From [Streptosporangium] indianense (GTDB taxonomy: Bacteria; Actinomycetota; Actinomycetes; Streptomycetales; Streptomycetaceae), in contig NZ_JAKEIO010000034.1 of assembly GCF_021474405.1 (NCBI RefSeq), forward strand, positions 1 through 59,940: a DNA stretch of 59,940 nucleotides. The letters run 5' to 3'. The stretch's first letter is position 1; every line of letters starts with the position of its first letter. Under the pieces are notes generated by a model. The model was not told where the DNA came from. It searched no databases and saw only the letters and a program-made list of their open reading frames with translations. The translations under genes and the position numbers were made by a program. This document shows positions 42,739 to 51,001 of the stretch, in pieces.

Positions 42739-43629
42739 CTAGGGCACGAGCACCAGCCGCCCCCGCACGCCGCCCCCGTCGAGCCGGGCGTGTGCCTTCG
42801 CGGCGTCCTCCAGGGCGAACGTCTCGGCCACCCGGGTCGTCAGCACGCCCTCGTCCACCAGCCGCACCAGCTCCGCCAGCCGGGCCCCGTCGGCACTCAC
42901 CTCGACCGCCCCGGTCCGCACACCCCGGACCGAGGCCGGCTCCGCCTGCGGGATGACGCCGATGTACCGGCCCCCGTCCCGTACCCCCGCCAGGGCCGGC
43001 TCACCGAGGACCGCGGCGTCCAGCACCGCGTCAAAACCCCCGTCCGTGACGGCACCGCTGACGAAACGCTCCGCTCCCAGCGACCGTACGAACGCCTCGT
43101 CGCCCGCACGCGCCAGCCCGGTCACCGCGATCCCCCGGTGCGCCGCCAGCTGGACCGCGTATCCGCCGACCGCCCCCGCCGCGCCCGTCACCAGCAGCGA
43201 CTGGCCCGGCGCGAGCTCCAGCCGGTCCAGGGCCTGCACGGCGGTCAGCGCGTTCAGCGGCAGCGTCGCCGCCCGGACGGCGTCCACCGTGGCGGGCGCC
43301 AGAGCCGCCGCGTCCGTGTCCACGACGACGTACTCGGCGTGGGTGCCCAGCGGCTTGACCATGCCGTAGTCCAGCGCCACCACCTCGTCGCCCACGCGCC
43401 ACGAACTGGCCACTCCCACCGCGTCCACGGTCCCGGCGACGTCCCAGCCCAGCCCGATCCGCTTGCCCGCGCCGCCGAACACCCCGGACCGCACCCCCGC
43501 GTCCACGGGATTCAGGGAGGCGGCCGCCACCTTGATCCGCACCTCACGCGCACCCGGCTCGGGCACCGCGGTCTCCACGACCTCCACAGCCTCCGGCCCA
43601 CCGAACGAATTCACCACGACAGCACGCAC
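42739..43629 (-). CDS. NADPH-dependent quinone/alcohol oxidoreductase (MDR family)
   Basis: A 296-residue medium-chain reductase without zinc-binding cysteines. It begins MRAVVVNSFGGPEAVEVVET and has the nucleotide-binding motif TGAAGAVGGYAVQLA (about residues 152-166). It probably reduces quinones or enones. It is divergent from an HxlR-type regulator, 126 bases apart, with a shared palindrome in the gap, so the regulator most likely controls it. Confidence 0.92.
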   Translation of the reverse strand: MRAVVVNSFGGPEAVEVVETAVPEPGAREVRIKVAAASLNPVDAGVRSGVFGGAGKRIGLGWDVAGTVDAVGVASSWRVGDEVVALDYGMVKPLGTHAEYVVVDTDAAALAPATVDAVRAATLPLNALTAVQALDRLELAPGQSLLVTGAAGAVGGYAVQLAAHRGIAVTGLARAGDEAFVRSLGAERFVSGAVTDGGFDAVLDAAVLGEPALAGVRDGGRYIGVIPQAEPASVRGVRTGAVEVSADGARLAELVRLVDEGVLTTRVAETFALEDAAKAHARLDGGGVRGRLVLVP

Positions 43630-43697
43630 AGCGACGCTCCTCGGATTGTCGGTAACGGGGACGTCCTCCGTCCCGCTGCGGACAACCCTAGGAAGAG

Positions 43698-43714
43698 TTA
43701 CTATCCATCAGTAA
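43698..43714. promoter_or_regulatory. Divergent operator for the HxlR regulator
   Basis: The inverted repeat TTACT (43698-43702) and AGTAA (43710-43714) lies in an AT-rich stretch between the oxidoreductase and HxlR starts. A further GTAGTTAC follows immediately. HxlR proteins typically bind such sites in front of the reductase genes they repress. Confidence 0.5.
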
Positions 43715-43755
43715 GTAGTTACCTGCGAGTGCGTATGTACCCCGGAGGTGAGCGC

Positions 43756-44163
43756 ATGCCGACCATGACGGCGGCCCAGCGGCGCGAGCAGGCCCGCATC
43801 GAGTACGACGCGTTCCTCAAGAGCTGCCCCACCAACCAGCTCCTGGACCGCATCAGCGACAAGTGGGTCAGCCTCGTCGTCTCCGCCCTCGCCCCGGGCC
43901 CCCTGCGCTACAGCGACCTCGGCCGCAAGATCGCCGGCGTCAGCCCCAAGATGCTCACCCAGACCCTGCGCACACTGGAACGCGACGGCCTCCTCACCCG
44001 CACCGTCACCCCGTCCGTCCCGGTCCGCGTCGACTACGCGCTCACTCCCCTGGGCCAGAACCTCGCGCTGCTGCTGACCGCCGTGAAGGACTGGGCGGAG
44101 AACCACTTCGACGAGGTCGCGCAGGCCCGCGAACGCTACGACGCCGAGGCCGCCGACGCCTGA
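43756..44163 (+). CDS. HxlR-family transcriptional regulator
   Basis: A 135-residue winged helix-turn-helix protein. The family landmarks are [20 protein letters not shown] (with the conserved Cys near residue 26) and [20 protein letters not shown] followed by [13 protein letters not shown]. The Cys suggests a redox or electrophile signal. The ATG has GGAGG 7 bases upstream. It is divergent from the quinone oxidoreductase gene, which is its likely target. Confidence 0.93.
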   Translation: MPTMTAAQRREQARIEYDAFLKSCPTNQLLDRISDKWVSLVVSALAPGPLRYSDLGRKIAGVSPKMLTQTLRTLERDGLLTRTVTPSVPVRVDYALTPLGQNLALLLTAVKDWAENHFDEVAQARERYDAEAADA

Positions 44164-44207
44164 CGCCGACGGCACGGGGCCGGGCCGGGCGTGCGAAGCT
44201 GGCCGCC

Positions 44208-44543
44208 ATGTCCGTGCTCCGCTCCGCCGCCCTCTTCGTCCTCGCCGCCCTGCTGGAGATCGGCGGCGCCTGGCTCGTCTGGCAGGGCGTACGCGAGAAC
44301 AAGGGCTGGCTCTGGGCGGCCGGCGGGGTCCTCGCCCTCGGCGCCTACGGCTTCGTCGCCACGTTCCAGCCCGACGCCCACTTCGGCCGGGTCCTCGCCG
44401 CCTACGGCGGGATCTTCGTCGCCGGTTCGATCCTGTGGGGCGTGGTCGCCGACGGCTACCGCCCGGACCGCTGGGACCTCACGGGCGCGCTGGTCTGCCT
44501 CGCGGGCATGGCCGTCATCATGTACGCCCCGCGAGGGAACTGA
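44208..44543 (+). CDS. YnfA/UPF0060 family small membrane protein
   Basis: A 111-residue protein with four transmembrane helices. It matches the YnfA (UPF0060) family: [20 protein letters not shown] near the start and [20 protein letters not shown] at the end. The family is related to small multidrug resistance exporters, but the transported substrate is uncertain. It lies 44 bases after the HxlR gene on the same strand and could be cotranscribed. Confidence 0.92.
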   Translation: MSVLRSAALFVLAALLEIGGAWLVWQGVRENKGWLWAAGGVLALGAYGFVATFQPDAHFGRVLAAYGGIFVAGSILWGVVADGYRPDRWDLTGALVCLAGMAVIMYAPRGN

Positions 44544-44575
44544 CCCGCGTCCCGGGCCCGCGTCCCGGGCCTGAC

Positions 44576-45013
44576 TCAGAACGGCTCGTCGGGCGGCAGC
44601 AGGCCCAACTGCCCCAGGAAGTCCATCTCGTCGAAGTACAGCCGGTAGTCGACGATCCGCCCGTCCTCGACGGTGGCGATGTCCACCCCGCGGATCCGGA
44701 TCTCCTTCTGCGTCGGCGGCAGCGTCTCCCCGTTGGGCAGCTCCAGCGGCCCGGTGTTCCGCCCGTGGTAGACACCCTCGTCGATGGCCGTGTCACCGGC
44801 CTCGTAGGAATGCAGCGGCTGGAACGTCGCCTCGGGAACCGCCTCCGTCATGGTCCGCCAGTACTCGACGATCGCGTCCCGTCCGCGCAGCTCGCCCTCG
44901 TCGGGTGTGAAGGCGACCGCGTCCTCGGCGTACAGATCGGCGACGACCTTCAGATCGGCGTGCCCGGTCACCGCGTCGGTGAGCCGGTCCATGACCTCAC
45001 GTGCCTCACCCAT
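44576..45013 (-). CDS. SnoaL-like/NTF2-fold protein
   Basis: A 145-residue single-domain protein of the NTF2 superfamily. It has DLKVVADLYAEDAVAFTPDE, then GRDAIVEYWRTMTEAVPEAT, typical of SnoaL-like polyketide cyclases and ester cyclase-like proteins. Several His and Asp line the expected pocket. Without a biosynthetic cluster nearby, the substrate cannot be guessed. The ATG at 45013 gives a normal length; the longer frame upstream overlaps the divergent SDR leader. It ends close to the convergent ynfA gene. Confidence 0.82.
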   Translation of the reverse strand: MGEAREVMDRLTDAVTGHADLKVVADLYAEDAVAFTPDEGELRGRDAIVEYWRTMTEAVPEATFQPLHSYEAGDTAIDEGVYHGRNTGPLELPNGETLPPTQKEIRIRGVDIATVEDGRIVDYRLYFDEMDFLGQLGLLPPDEPF

Positions 45014-45132
45014 GATCCACCTCCCGGAGAACAGGGGATCACCCAGCCTCATTCTCCCACCACGGGCCCCTTCTATCCTGGCCGCACGCCCCGGCGCAGA
45101 CGCCCGCCGGCCCATCCACCCGAGGAGCTCCC

Positions 45133-45909
45133 ATGGCCACCGCCGCCCCGCCCGCAGCCTCCCGCATCGCCGTCGTCACGGGTGCGAGCAGCGGAATCGG
45201 CGCCGCCACGGCCCGGCAACTCGCCGCGGCGGGCTACCGCGTCGTCCTCACCGCGCGCCGCAAGGACCGCATCGAGGCCCTGGCCGAGGAGATCACCAAG
45301 GCCGGCCACCAGGCCACGGCCTACCCCCTCGACGTCACCGACCGCGCCGCCGTCGACGAGTTCGCGACCGCCTTCAAGACGATCGGCGTGCTGGTCAACA
45401 ACGCGGGCGGCGCGCTCGGCGCCGACCCGGTCGCCACCGGCGACCCGGAGGACTGGCGCCGGATGTACGAGACGAACGTCCTCGGCACCCTCAACCTCAC
45501 CCAGGCCCTGCTGCCCAAGCTGATCGCGAGCGGCGACGGCACGGTCGTGGTCGTCTCCTCCACCGCCGGCCACGGCACCTACGAGGGCGGCGGTGGCTAC
45601 GTCGCCGCGAAGCACGGCGCCCACGTCCTCGCCGAGACCCTGCGCCTGGAGATCGTCGGACAGCCGGTCCGCGTGATCGAGATCGCCCCCGGCATGGTCA
45701 AGACGGACGAGTTCGCCCTGACCCGCTTCGGCGGTGACGAGGAGAAGGCGGCCAAGGTCTACCAGGGCGTCGCCGACCCCCTCACGGCCGACGACGTCGC
45801 CGAAACGATCACCTGGGCGATCACCCGCCCCGCCCACGTCAACGTCGACCTCCTGGTCCTGCGCCCCCGAGCCCAGGCGTCGAACACAAAGGTGCACCGG
45901 GCGTTGTGA
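45133..45909 (+). CDS. Short-chain dehydrogenase/reductase
   Basis: A 258-residue NADP-dependent SDR. The cofactor motif TGASSGIGAATARQL is at about residues 16-30, NNAG at about 92-95, and the catalytic Ser and YxxxK (SSTAGHGTYEGGGGYVAAKH) near residues 143-161. It resembles YdfG-type serine/3-hydroxy acid dehydrogenases. It is divergent from the SnoaL-like gene, 119 bases apart. Confidence 0.94.
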   Translation: MATAAPPAASRIAVVTGASSGIGAATARQLAAAGYRVVLTARRKDRIEALAEEITKAGHQATAYPLDVTDRAAVDEFATAFKTIGVLVNNAGGALGADPVATGDPEDWRRMYETNVLGTLNLTQALLPKLIASGDGTVVVVSSTAGHGTYEGGGGYVAAKHGAHVLAETLRLEIVGQPVRVIEIAPGMVKTDEFALTRFGGDEEKAAKVYQGVADPLTADDVAETITWAITRPAHVNVDLLVLRPRAQASNTKVHRAL

Positions 45910-46002
45910 GGCCGCATTCTCACTCACAGGCGTGAACATCGTCGTTCATCCGAACGGCGCTTGAACTGCCGATCCAAGCTCACGTCACATCGTCAAAACG
46001 AC

Positions 46003-46037
46003 GGCCCCGGCCGGGACGGGCATCCCGGCCGAGGGCC
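46003..46037. terminator. Bidirectional stem-loop between the SDR and rtcB genes
   Basis: GGCCCCGGCCGGGA (46003-46016) pairs with TCCCGGCCGAGGGCC (46023-46037) around a 6-base loop with one bulge. It lies between convergent genes (SDR stop 45909; rtcB stop 46238), though a possible small gene follows it on the plus strand. Confidence 0.6.
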
Positions 46038-46068
46038 GACGCGGCCGTGGCGGCCTACCTCTGTCTTG

Positions 46069-46221
46069 GGAGCGAAACGCCGCTGGGAGGACCATGAGGG
46101 CCGCATCCTGCTGGAACTCCACAGCCCAACGGCCGCGAGGGAAGTGCTCGGCAGGACCGCGCAAAGCTGCAATCTCCGAACGTGGCGCCTGCGCACCGGA
46201 CGAGTACCGGCCGCGGCCTGA
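46069..46221 (+). CDS. Possible small DNA-binding protein or its relic
   Basis: The plus-strand frame ending at 46221 contains RRWEDHEGRILLELHSPTAA followed by REVLGRTAQSCNLRTWRLRT. This has the pattern of short myb/SANT-like or sigma-like helix-turn-helix proteins (W..E.D..iL......A...LGR...a...r..rLr) found in Streptomyces. A start is unclear: TTG codons at 45961 or about 46069 (in GTCTTGGGAGCG) are available, but none has a good ribosome site. The rest of the 328-base gap (45910-46068) holds only the stem-loop. It may be a remnant. Confidence 0.35.
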   Translation, partial: GAKRRWEDHEGRILLELHSPTAAREVLGRTAQSCNLRTWRLRTGRVPAAA

Positions 46222-46237
46222 ACCCGGCCCTTGAACG

Positions 46238-47431
46238 TCAGCCCTTCACACAGACGACCTGCTTCAGCTTCGCCACGACCTCCACGAGATCCCGCTGCTG
46301 GTCGATGACCTGCTCGATCGGCTTGTAGGCGGCGGGGATCTCGTCGACCACGCCGGAGTCCTTGCGGCACTCCACGCCCTGGGTCTGCTGCTCCAGGTCC
46401 TTCGTGGTGAACCGGCGCTTGGCCGCGTTGCGGCTCATGCGCCGACCCGCGCCGTGCGAGGCCGAGTTGAACGACTTGGCGTTGCCGAGGCCCTTGACGA
46501 TGTACGAACCCGTGCCCATGGACCCGGGGATGATCCCGTACTCGCCGGAGCCGGCCCGGATAGCGCCCTTGCGGGTCACCAGCAGGTCCATGCCCTCGTA
46601 GCGCTCCTCGGCCACGTAGTTGTGGTGCGCGCTGATCTCCGGCTCGAAGGCGGGCTTGGCCTTCTTGAACTCCTTGCGGACCACGTCCTTCAGGAGCGCC
46701 ATCATGATCGAGCGGTTGTGCTTGGCGTACTCCTGCGCCCAGAACAGGTCGTTGCGGTACGCCGCCATCTGCGGGGTGTCCGCGACGAAGACGGCGAGGT
46801 CGCGGTCGACCAGGCCCTGGTTGTGCGGGAGTTTCTGGGCCACGCCGATGTGGTGCTCGGCCAGCTCCTTGCCGATGTTCCGGGAGCCGGAGTGCAGCAT
46901 CAGCCAGACAGATCCGGTCGTATCCGTGCACACCTCGACAAAATGATTTCCGCCGCCGAGTGTTCCCATCTGCTTCGTGGCACGCTCCTGACGGAACTTG
47001 ACCGCTTCCGCCACCCCGTCGAACCGCGACCAGAAGTCGTCCCACCCCGCGGTGGCCAGCCCGTGGAACCGCCCCGGATCCACCGGGTCGTCATGCATCC
47101 CCCGCCCCACCGGAATCACCTGCTCGATCCTCGACCGCAGCCGGGACAGGTCGCCGGGCAGGTCGTTCGCCGTCAGGGATGTCTTCACCGCCGACATTCC
47201 GCAACCGATGTCGACACCCACCGCCGCCGGGCACACCGCGCCCTGCATGGCGATGACCGAACCGACCGTCGCACCCTTGCCGTAGTGCACGTCGGGCATC
47301 ACGGCCAGGCCCTTGATCCACGGCAGCGTGGCGACGTTCCGGAGCTGCTGGAGCGCGCCCTCCTCGACCGAGGCCGGGTCGGTCCACATCCGGATCGGTA
47401 CCTTCGCACCCGGTATCTCTACATACGACAT
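46238..47431 (-). CDS. rtcB: RtcB RNA ligase
   Basis: A 397-residue GTP-dependent RNA ligase that joins 2',3'-cyclic phosphate or 3'-phosphate ends to 5'-OH ends. Metal and guanylylation residues are visible: GVDIGCGMSAVKT (Asp and Cys), GGGNHFVEV, HSGSRNIGKELAEHH, SASHGAGRRMSR with the GMP-accepting His, and a conserved C-terminal segment. The ATG has GAGGAC a few bases upstream. There is no archease or rtcA gene nearby. It likely serves RNA repair; the neighbouring genes give no specific hint. Confidence 0.94.
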   Translation of the reverse strand: MSYVEIPGAKVPIRMWTDPASVEEGALQQLRNVATLPWIKGLAVMPDVHYGKGATVGSVIAMQGAVCPAAVGVDIGCGMSAVKTSLTANDLPGDLSRLRSRIEQVIPVGRGMHDDPVDPGRFHGLATAGWDDFWSRFDGVAEAVKFRQERATKQMGTLGGGNHFVEVCTDTTGSVWLMLHSGSRNIGKELAEHHIGVAQKLPHNQGLVDRDLAVFVADTPQMAAYRNDLFWAQEYAKHNRSIMMALLKDVVRKEFKKAKPAFEPEISAHHNYVAEERYEGMDLLVTRKGAIRAGSGEYGIIPGSMGTGSYIVKGLGNAKSFNSASHGAGRRMSRNAAKRRFTTKDLEQQTQGVECRKDSGVVDEIPAAYKPIEQVIDQQRDLVEVVAKLKQVVCVKG

Positions 47432-47602
47432 AGCGTCCTCAATCCCCCGTAAACGAACAGAAGTCCTCAACAGCAAATACCGGAGCCAAGGTCGACGAAA
47501 AGGAAATCGGACCGGCGTCCACGGCAGTGCGTGCGATACACATTGTGTCCATCGCCCGCCGTACGGCGGCAAGCCAATATCCGTGTCGAGAGGAGCCACC
47601 AC

Positions 47603-48424
47603 GTGCAACGGAAGGCGTGCGTGCCCGGTATCGCCGTGCTCCTCGCGGCGGTTCTGGCCGGCTGCACCGGCGGCTCGGCCGGCGGCGGCCCGACGGACGA
47701 CACCAACCCCGGCGACACCGGCACGGCCTCACCCGCCGCCGAGCCCGGCCGCTACCGCACCCTGCCCGACCCCTGCGCCGAGGCCGGCGACAGCACGCTC
47801 GACGAACTCCTCCCCGGCATCGCGCAGATCAGGGACGAGGAGCAGCGCGAGAAGGCCTACAAGGGCGAGCCGACGACCACCTTCGACACCGACCGGAAGG
47901 TCGGCTGCCGCTGGAAGGTGGACTCCCCGGCGGCCACCGACCACCTGCTGATCGACTTCGAGCGGGTCGTCTCCTACGACAACGCCGTCAGTGACGACAG
48001 CCAGGCCGAGCAGCTCTTCGCGGAGCGGGAGGCCGCGGCCCACCTGCCCGAGCCGACCGCCACGCAGACGGCGCCCTCCGCCGGCGCCACGGCGAGCGGT
48101 TCGGCCGCCTCGTCGAGTGGCTCCCCGGCCCCGTCCGGCTCCTCCTCCTCGCCCTCGGCGTCCCCTTCCGCGACGCCGACCGAGCTGCAGCCCCGGGTCC
48201 TGGAGGACCTCGGCGACGAGGCGTTCCTCGACGACGGGCTGAACCGTTCCGGTTCGACGGCCGAGCAGCGGACGGTGACTGTGGCGTTCCGCACGTCCAA
48301 CGTCATCGTGACCATCGAGTACGCGGAGCAGCCGGCGACCGTCGGAGTCGTCCCGGACAGCAAGGAAATGCAGGGCAGGGCGCAGAAACTGGCCTCCCAA
48401 CTGGCGGAGTCACTGGGCGACTGA
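47603..48424 (+). CDS. DUF3558 lipoprotein
   Basis: A 273-residue lipoprotein. The signal peptide ends in LAGC, followed by a Gly/Thr-rich linker. Paired Cys (LPDPCAEAG and KVGCRWKVD) and the overall pattern match DUF3558. A Ser/Ala/Pro low-complexity insertion (about residues 150-195) divides the domain. The GTG has GAGAGGAG upstream. A second DUF3558 lipoprotein and a DUF2637 protein follow on the same strand, so the three form a cell-envelope gene set. Confidence 0.83.
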   Translation: MQRKACVPGIAVLLAAVLAGCTGGSAGGGPTDDTNPGDTGTASPAAEPGRYRTLPDPCAEAGDSTLDELLPGIAQIRDEEQREKAYKGEPTTTFDTDRKVGCRWKVDSPAATDHLLIDFERVVSYDNAVSDDSQAEQLFAEREAAAHLPEPTATQTAPSAGATASGSAASSSGSPAPSGSSSSPSASPSATPTELQPRVLEDLGDEAFLDDGLNRSGSTAEQRTVTVAFRTSNVIVTIEYAEQPATVGVVPDSKEMQGRAQKLASQLAESLGD

Positions 48425-48543
48425 GGCCCCTTCACGGCCCCTTCACGGCCCCGCGCAAAGCGCCCGAAGGAAGAACACGCCGCTGCCTCACCGCGTACGG
48501 TGACCACTCGGACCCGTTCCGACCGCAGGGAATCACGAGCGTC

Positions 48544-49440
48544 ATGAGTGAAGGAACCATGCAGCGACGAGCACAGCGAGTAGAGCGAGACCAGCGAGCG
48601 AAGCGCCTGAGCCGCGTCCTTGTCTGCGCGGCCGCCGTCCCCGTGATGCTGGTCGCCGCCGGCTGCTCCTCGGACTCCGGCTCCGGTGACAGCACGGACA
48701 AGGCCGCGGCGTCGGCGTCGGCGTCGGCGAGCCCGTCACCGACCGTGAAGGCGGCGGCGTACGACAAGCTTCCGGAGGCGTGCAAGGCGCTTCCGAAGAA
48801 GACGCTGAAGGACCTCGTGCCGGAGAGCAAGTCCGGCAAGGAGGGCAAGTCGGACGACATCTCGACGCGTGCCAGCTGCTCCTGGAACAGCCTCGACAAC
48901 AACGGCGTCAAGGGTTCGCAGTTCCGCTGGCTGAACGTGTCCATGCTGCGCTTCGAGTCGGACGTCACCCGCGGTCCGGGCGACAGGCTGGCGCAGGAGT
49001 ACTTCGAGAAGCAGGTCCAGGAGGCCCAGGCCGTCGAGGGCGCGAAGAGCGTCAAGACGGAGCCGGTGACCGGTACGGGTGACCGGGCGACGGCCGTGCA
49101 CTACGACCTGAAGAAGAAGGAAGGCACCTTCAAGCAGCAGACGGTCGTGGCGCGCGTCGAGAACGTCGTGGTCACACTCGACTACAACGGCGCCGGCCTG
49201 GCCGGGGACAAGACGCCGGACGGCGGTGACCTGCTGAAGGACGCGAAGAAGGCCGTCAAGGAGGCCGTGGAGGCGGTGTCGGCCGCGAACGGCAAGGGCG
49301 GCGGCACGGCGGACGGCGCCCCGTCCAAGCCGTCGAAGTCGTCGTCGAAGTCGCCCAAGCCGGCTTCCAAGGAGGCCTCGGACGAGCCCTCGAAGGGCGC
49401 GTCGGCCTCGCCGTCGAAGAAGCCCGCGGCGAAGAGCTGA
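48544..49440 (+). CDS. DUF3558 lipoprotein, Lys/Ser-rich tail
   Basis: A 298-residue lipoprotein with an N-terminal Arg-rich stretch, the lipobox LVAAGC, and a low-complexity AAASASASASASPSPT linker. The core has the paired Cys of DUF3558 (LPEACKALPKK and RASCSWNSLD). The C-terminal 45 residues are a Lys/Ser/Pro/Ala tail, rich enough to bind anionic wall polymers. An alternative ATG at 48559 is possible. It may be a paralogue of the previous gene, with about 120 bases between them. Confidence 0.8.
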   Translation: MSEGTMQRRAQRVERDQRAKRLSRVLVCAAAVPVMLVAAGCSSDSGSGDSTDKAAASASASASPSPTVKAAAYDKLPEACKALPKKTLKDLVPESKSGKEGKSDDISTRASCSWNSLDNNGVKGSQFRWLNVSMLRFESDVTRGPGDRLAQEYFEKQVQEAQAVEGAKSVKTEPVTGTGDRATAVHYDLKKKEGTFKQQTVVARVENVVVTLDYNGAGLAGDKTPDGGDLLKDAKKAVKEAVEAVSAANGKGGGTADGAPSKPSKSSSKSPKPASKEASDEPSKGASASPSKKPAAKS

Positions 49441-49561
49441 GCAGTCCCCGAGCAGTCCGTGAGCAGTCCCTGAGACGTCTCGACGGGAACCGGCCACCCG
49501 TTCCCCGTACACATGTGCCACCCTGTTGCGCGCAACAACACGCAAGGGGAGGGGAGTACGG

Positions 49562-50929
49562 GTGGCCGCGCCACTGCAGCTGACTCGGATGCACCGCGTT
49601 CTCATCGGCGTGGTCGTGGCCGGCGCCGTGATCATCGCCGGTATCGGCTTCGCCGGTTCGTACGCGGCGGTCCGCGAGTTGGCCATCAAGAAGGGCTTCG
49701 GGAACTTCTCCTACGTCTTCCCGATCGGCATCGACGCGGGCATCTGCGTCCTGCTGGCCCTGGATCTGCTCCTCACCTGGATCAGGATCCCGTTCCCCCT
49801 GCTGCGCCAGACGGCGTGGCTGCTGACGGCGGCGACGATCGCCTTCAACGGCGCGGCCGCGTGGCCGGATCCGCTCGGTGTGGGCATGCACGCGGTGATC
49901 CCGGTGCTGTTCGTGGTCGCGGTCGAGGCGGCCCGACACGCGATCGGCCGGATCGCCGACATCACGGCCGACAAGCACATGGAGGGAGTCCGCCTCACCC
50001 GCTGGCTCCTCTCCCCGGTCCCCACGTTCCTCCTGTGGCGCCGCATGAAGCTGTGGGAGCTGCGCTCCTACGACCAGGTGATCAAGCTGGAGCAGGAGCG
50101 GCTGGTCTACCAGGCCCGGCTGCGGTCCCGCTTCGGACGCGCCTGGCGCCGGAAGGCACCGGTGGAGTCACTGATGCCGCTGCGGCTGGCGAAGTACGGC
50201 GTGCCGTTGGCGGAGACGGCCCCGGCTGGCCTGGCCGCGGCGGGCATCGAGCCGGCCCTGCTGCCACCCGCCCCCCAGCAGGCCCTGGACGCGGCGGAGC
50301 CGAGGACGCTCGCGGCGGAGCCGAAGGCGCTCGCGGCGGACGCCGCCCTCGCTGCGGACAGCCGTGTCGCCGCGGCGGCACAGGCGGGCGCGGCGGCACC
50401 CCGCGGCGGGCGGCGTCCGGAGTTCGACGGCAGCCCCGACGCACAGCAGCCCGGCCCCGCACCGGAACCGGACGAGAGCCCCTGGTTCAACACCCCCCGG
50501 GACGTCGAGTACCAGGGCGGCTACGACCCGGCCTACGACCCCGACCAGTACGCCCAGTGGATCGCCGAGCCCCCGCGGGCCGAGCGGTATCCCGAGACCC
50601 GGGGGGCCGAGCAGTATCCCGACCGGCCGCAGGAGGGCTTCTCCCCGGAGGACACCGGGAGCTTCCCGATCCCGGTGGTCCCGGGCCGCACCCGTGAACT
50701 GGGTGAGGGCGGCGGCACACCCCCCGCCCCGGAGCCGGACGAGGAGGCGTACTACCAGATCTTCCGCGAGTCGATCAAGAGCGGGAACGGAGCGCCCACC
50801 CCGCGCGGGTTCATCGCCGACGTCGAGGCGACGTACGGCGTCACGCTGGAGGAGGCGGAGTCCAAGCGCATGGTGAATCGCTTCTCCAACCGCCTCAACG
50901 CGGAGCTGACGGACGAGCACATCGCCTGA
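49562..50929 (+). CDS. DUF2637 membrane protein (SpdB-like)
   Basis: A 455-residue protein. The first about 130 residues have four helices of the DUF2637 family, including MHRVLIGVVVAGAVIIAGIG, YVFPIGIDAGICVLLALDLL and GVGMHAVIPVLFVVAVEAA, related to spread proteins of Streptomyces plasmids. The long C-terminal region is low-complexity Ala/Pro then a Tyr/Asp-rich stretch, and ends in a helical ADVEATYGVTLEEAESKRMV segment with a winged-helix look. The GTG at 49562 has GGAGGGGAG upstream. A perfect terminator follows. It may be chromosomal, since no transfer gene is near. Confidence 0.82.
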   Translation: MAAPLQLTRMHRVLIGVVVAGAVIIAGIGFAGSYAAVRELAIKKGFGNFSYVFPIGIDAGICVLLALDLLLTWIRIPFPLLRQTAWLLTAATIAFNGAAAWPDPLGVGMHAVIPVLFVVAVEAARHAIGRIADITADKHMEGVRLTRWLLSPVPTFLLWRRMKLWELRSYDQVIKLEQERLVYQARLRSRFGRAWRRKAPVESLMPLRLAKYGVPLAETAPAGLAAAGIEPALLPPAPQQALDAAEPRTLAAEPKALAADAALAADSRVAAAAQAGAAAPRGGRRPEFDGSPDAQQPGPAPEPDESPWFNTPRDVEYQGGYDPAYDPDQYAQWIAEPPRAERYPETRGAEQYPDRPQEGFSPEDTGSFPIPVVPGRTRELGEGGGTPPAPEPDEEAYYQIFRESIKSGNGAPTPRGFIADVEATYGVTLEEAESKRMVNRFSNRLNAELTDEHIA

Positions 50930-50947
50930 CGCGCAACCGGCACACAC

Positions 50948-50980
50948 GGAGAAGGGGCCCTCGGCGAGGGCCCCTTCTCC
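50948..50980. terminator. Bidirectional terminator between the DUF2637 and lysS genes
   Basis: GGAGAAGGGGCCCTC (50948-50962) pairs perfectly with GAGGGCCCCTTCTCC (50966-50980) over 15 base pairs with a GGC loop. It sits between convergent genes (stops at 50929 and 51002). Confidence 0.9.
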
Positions 50981-51001
50981 GTCGTCACGGCGACGGATCC
51001 G

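Noticed and set aside
48700..48735. Short GCGTCG repeats resembling a microsatellite
   Set aside because: They encode the Ala/Ser linker of a lipoprotein. Such linkers are common and need no special explanation.
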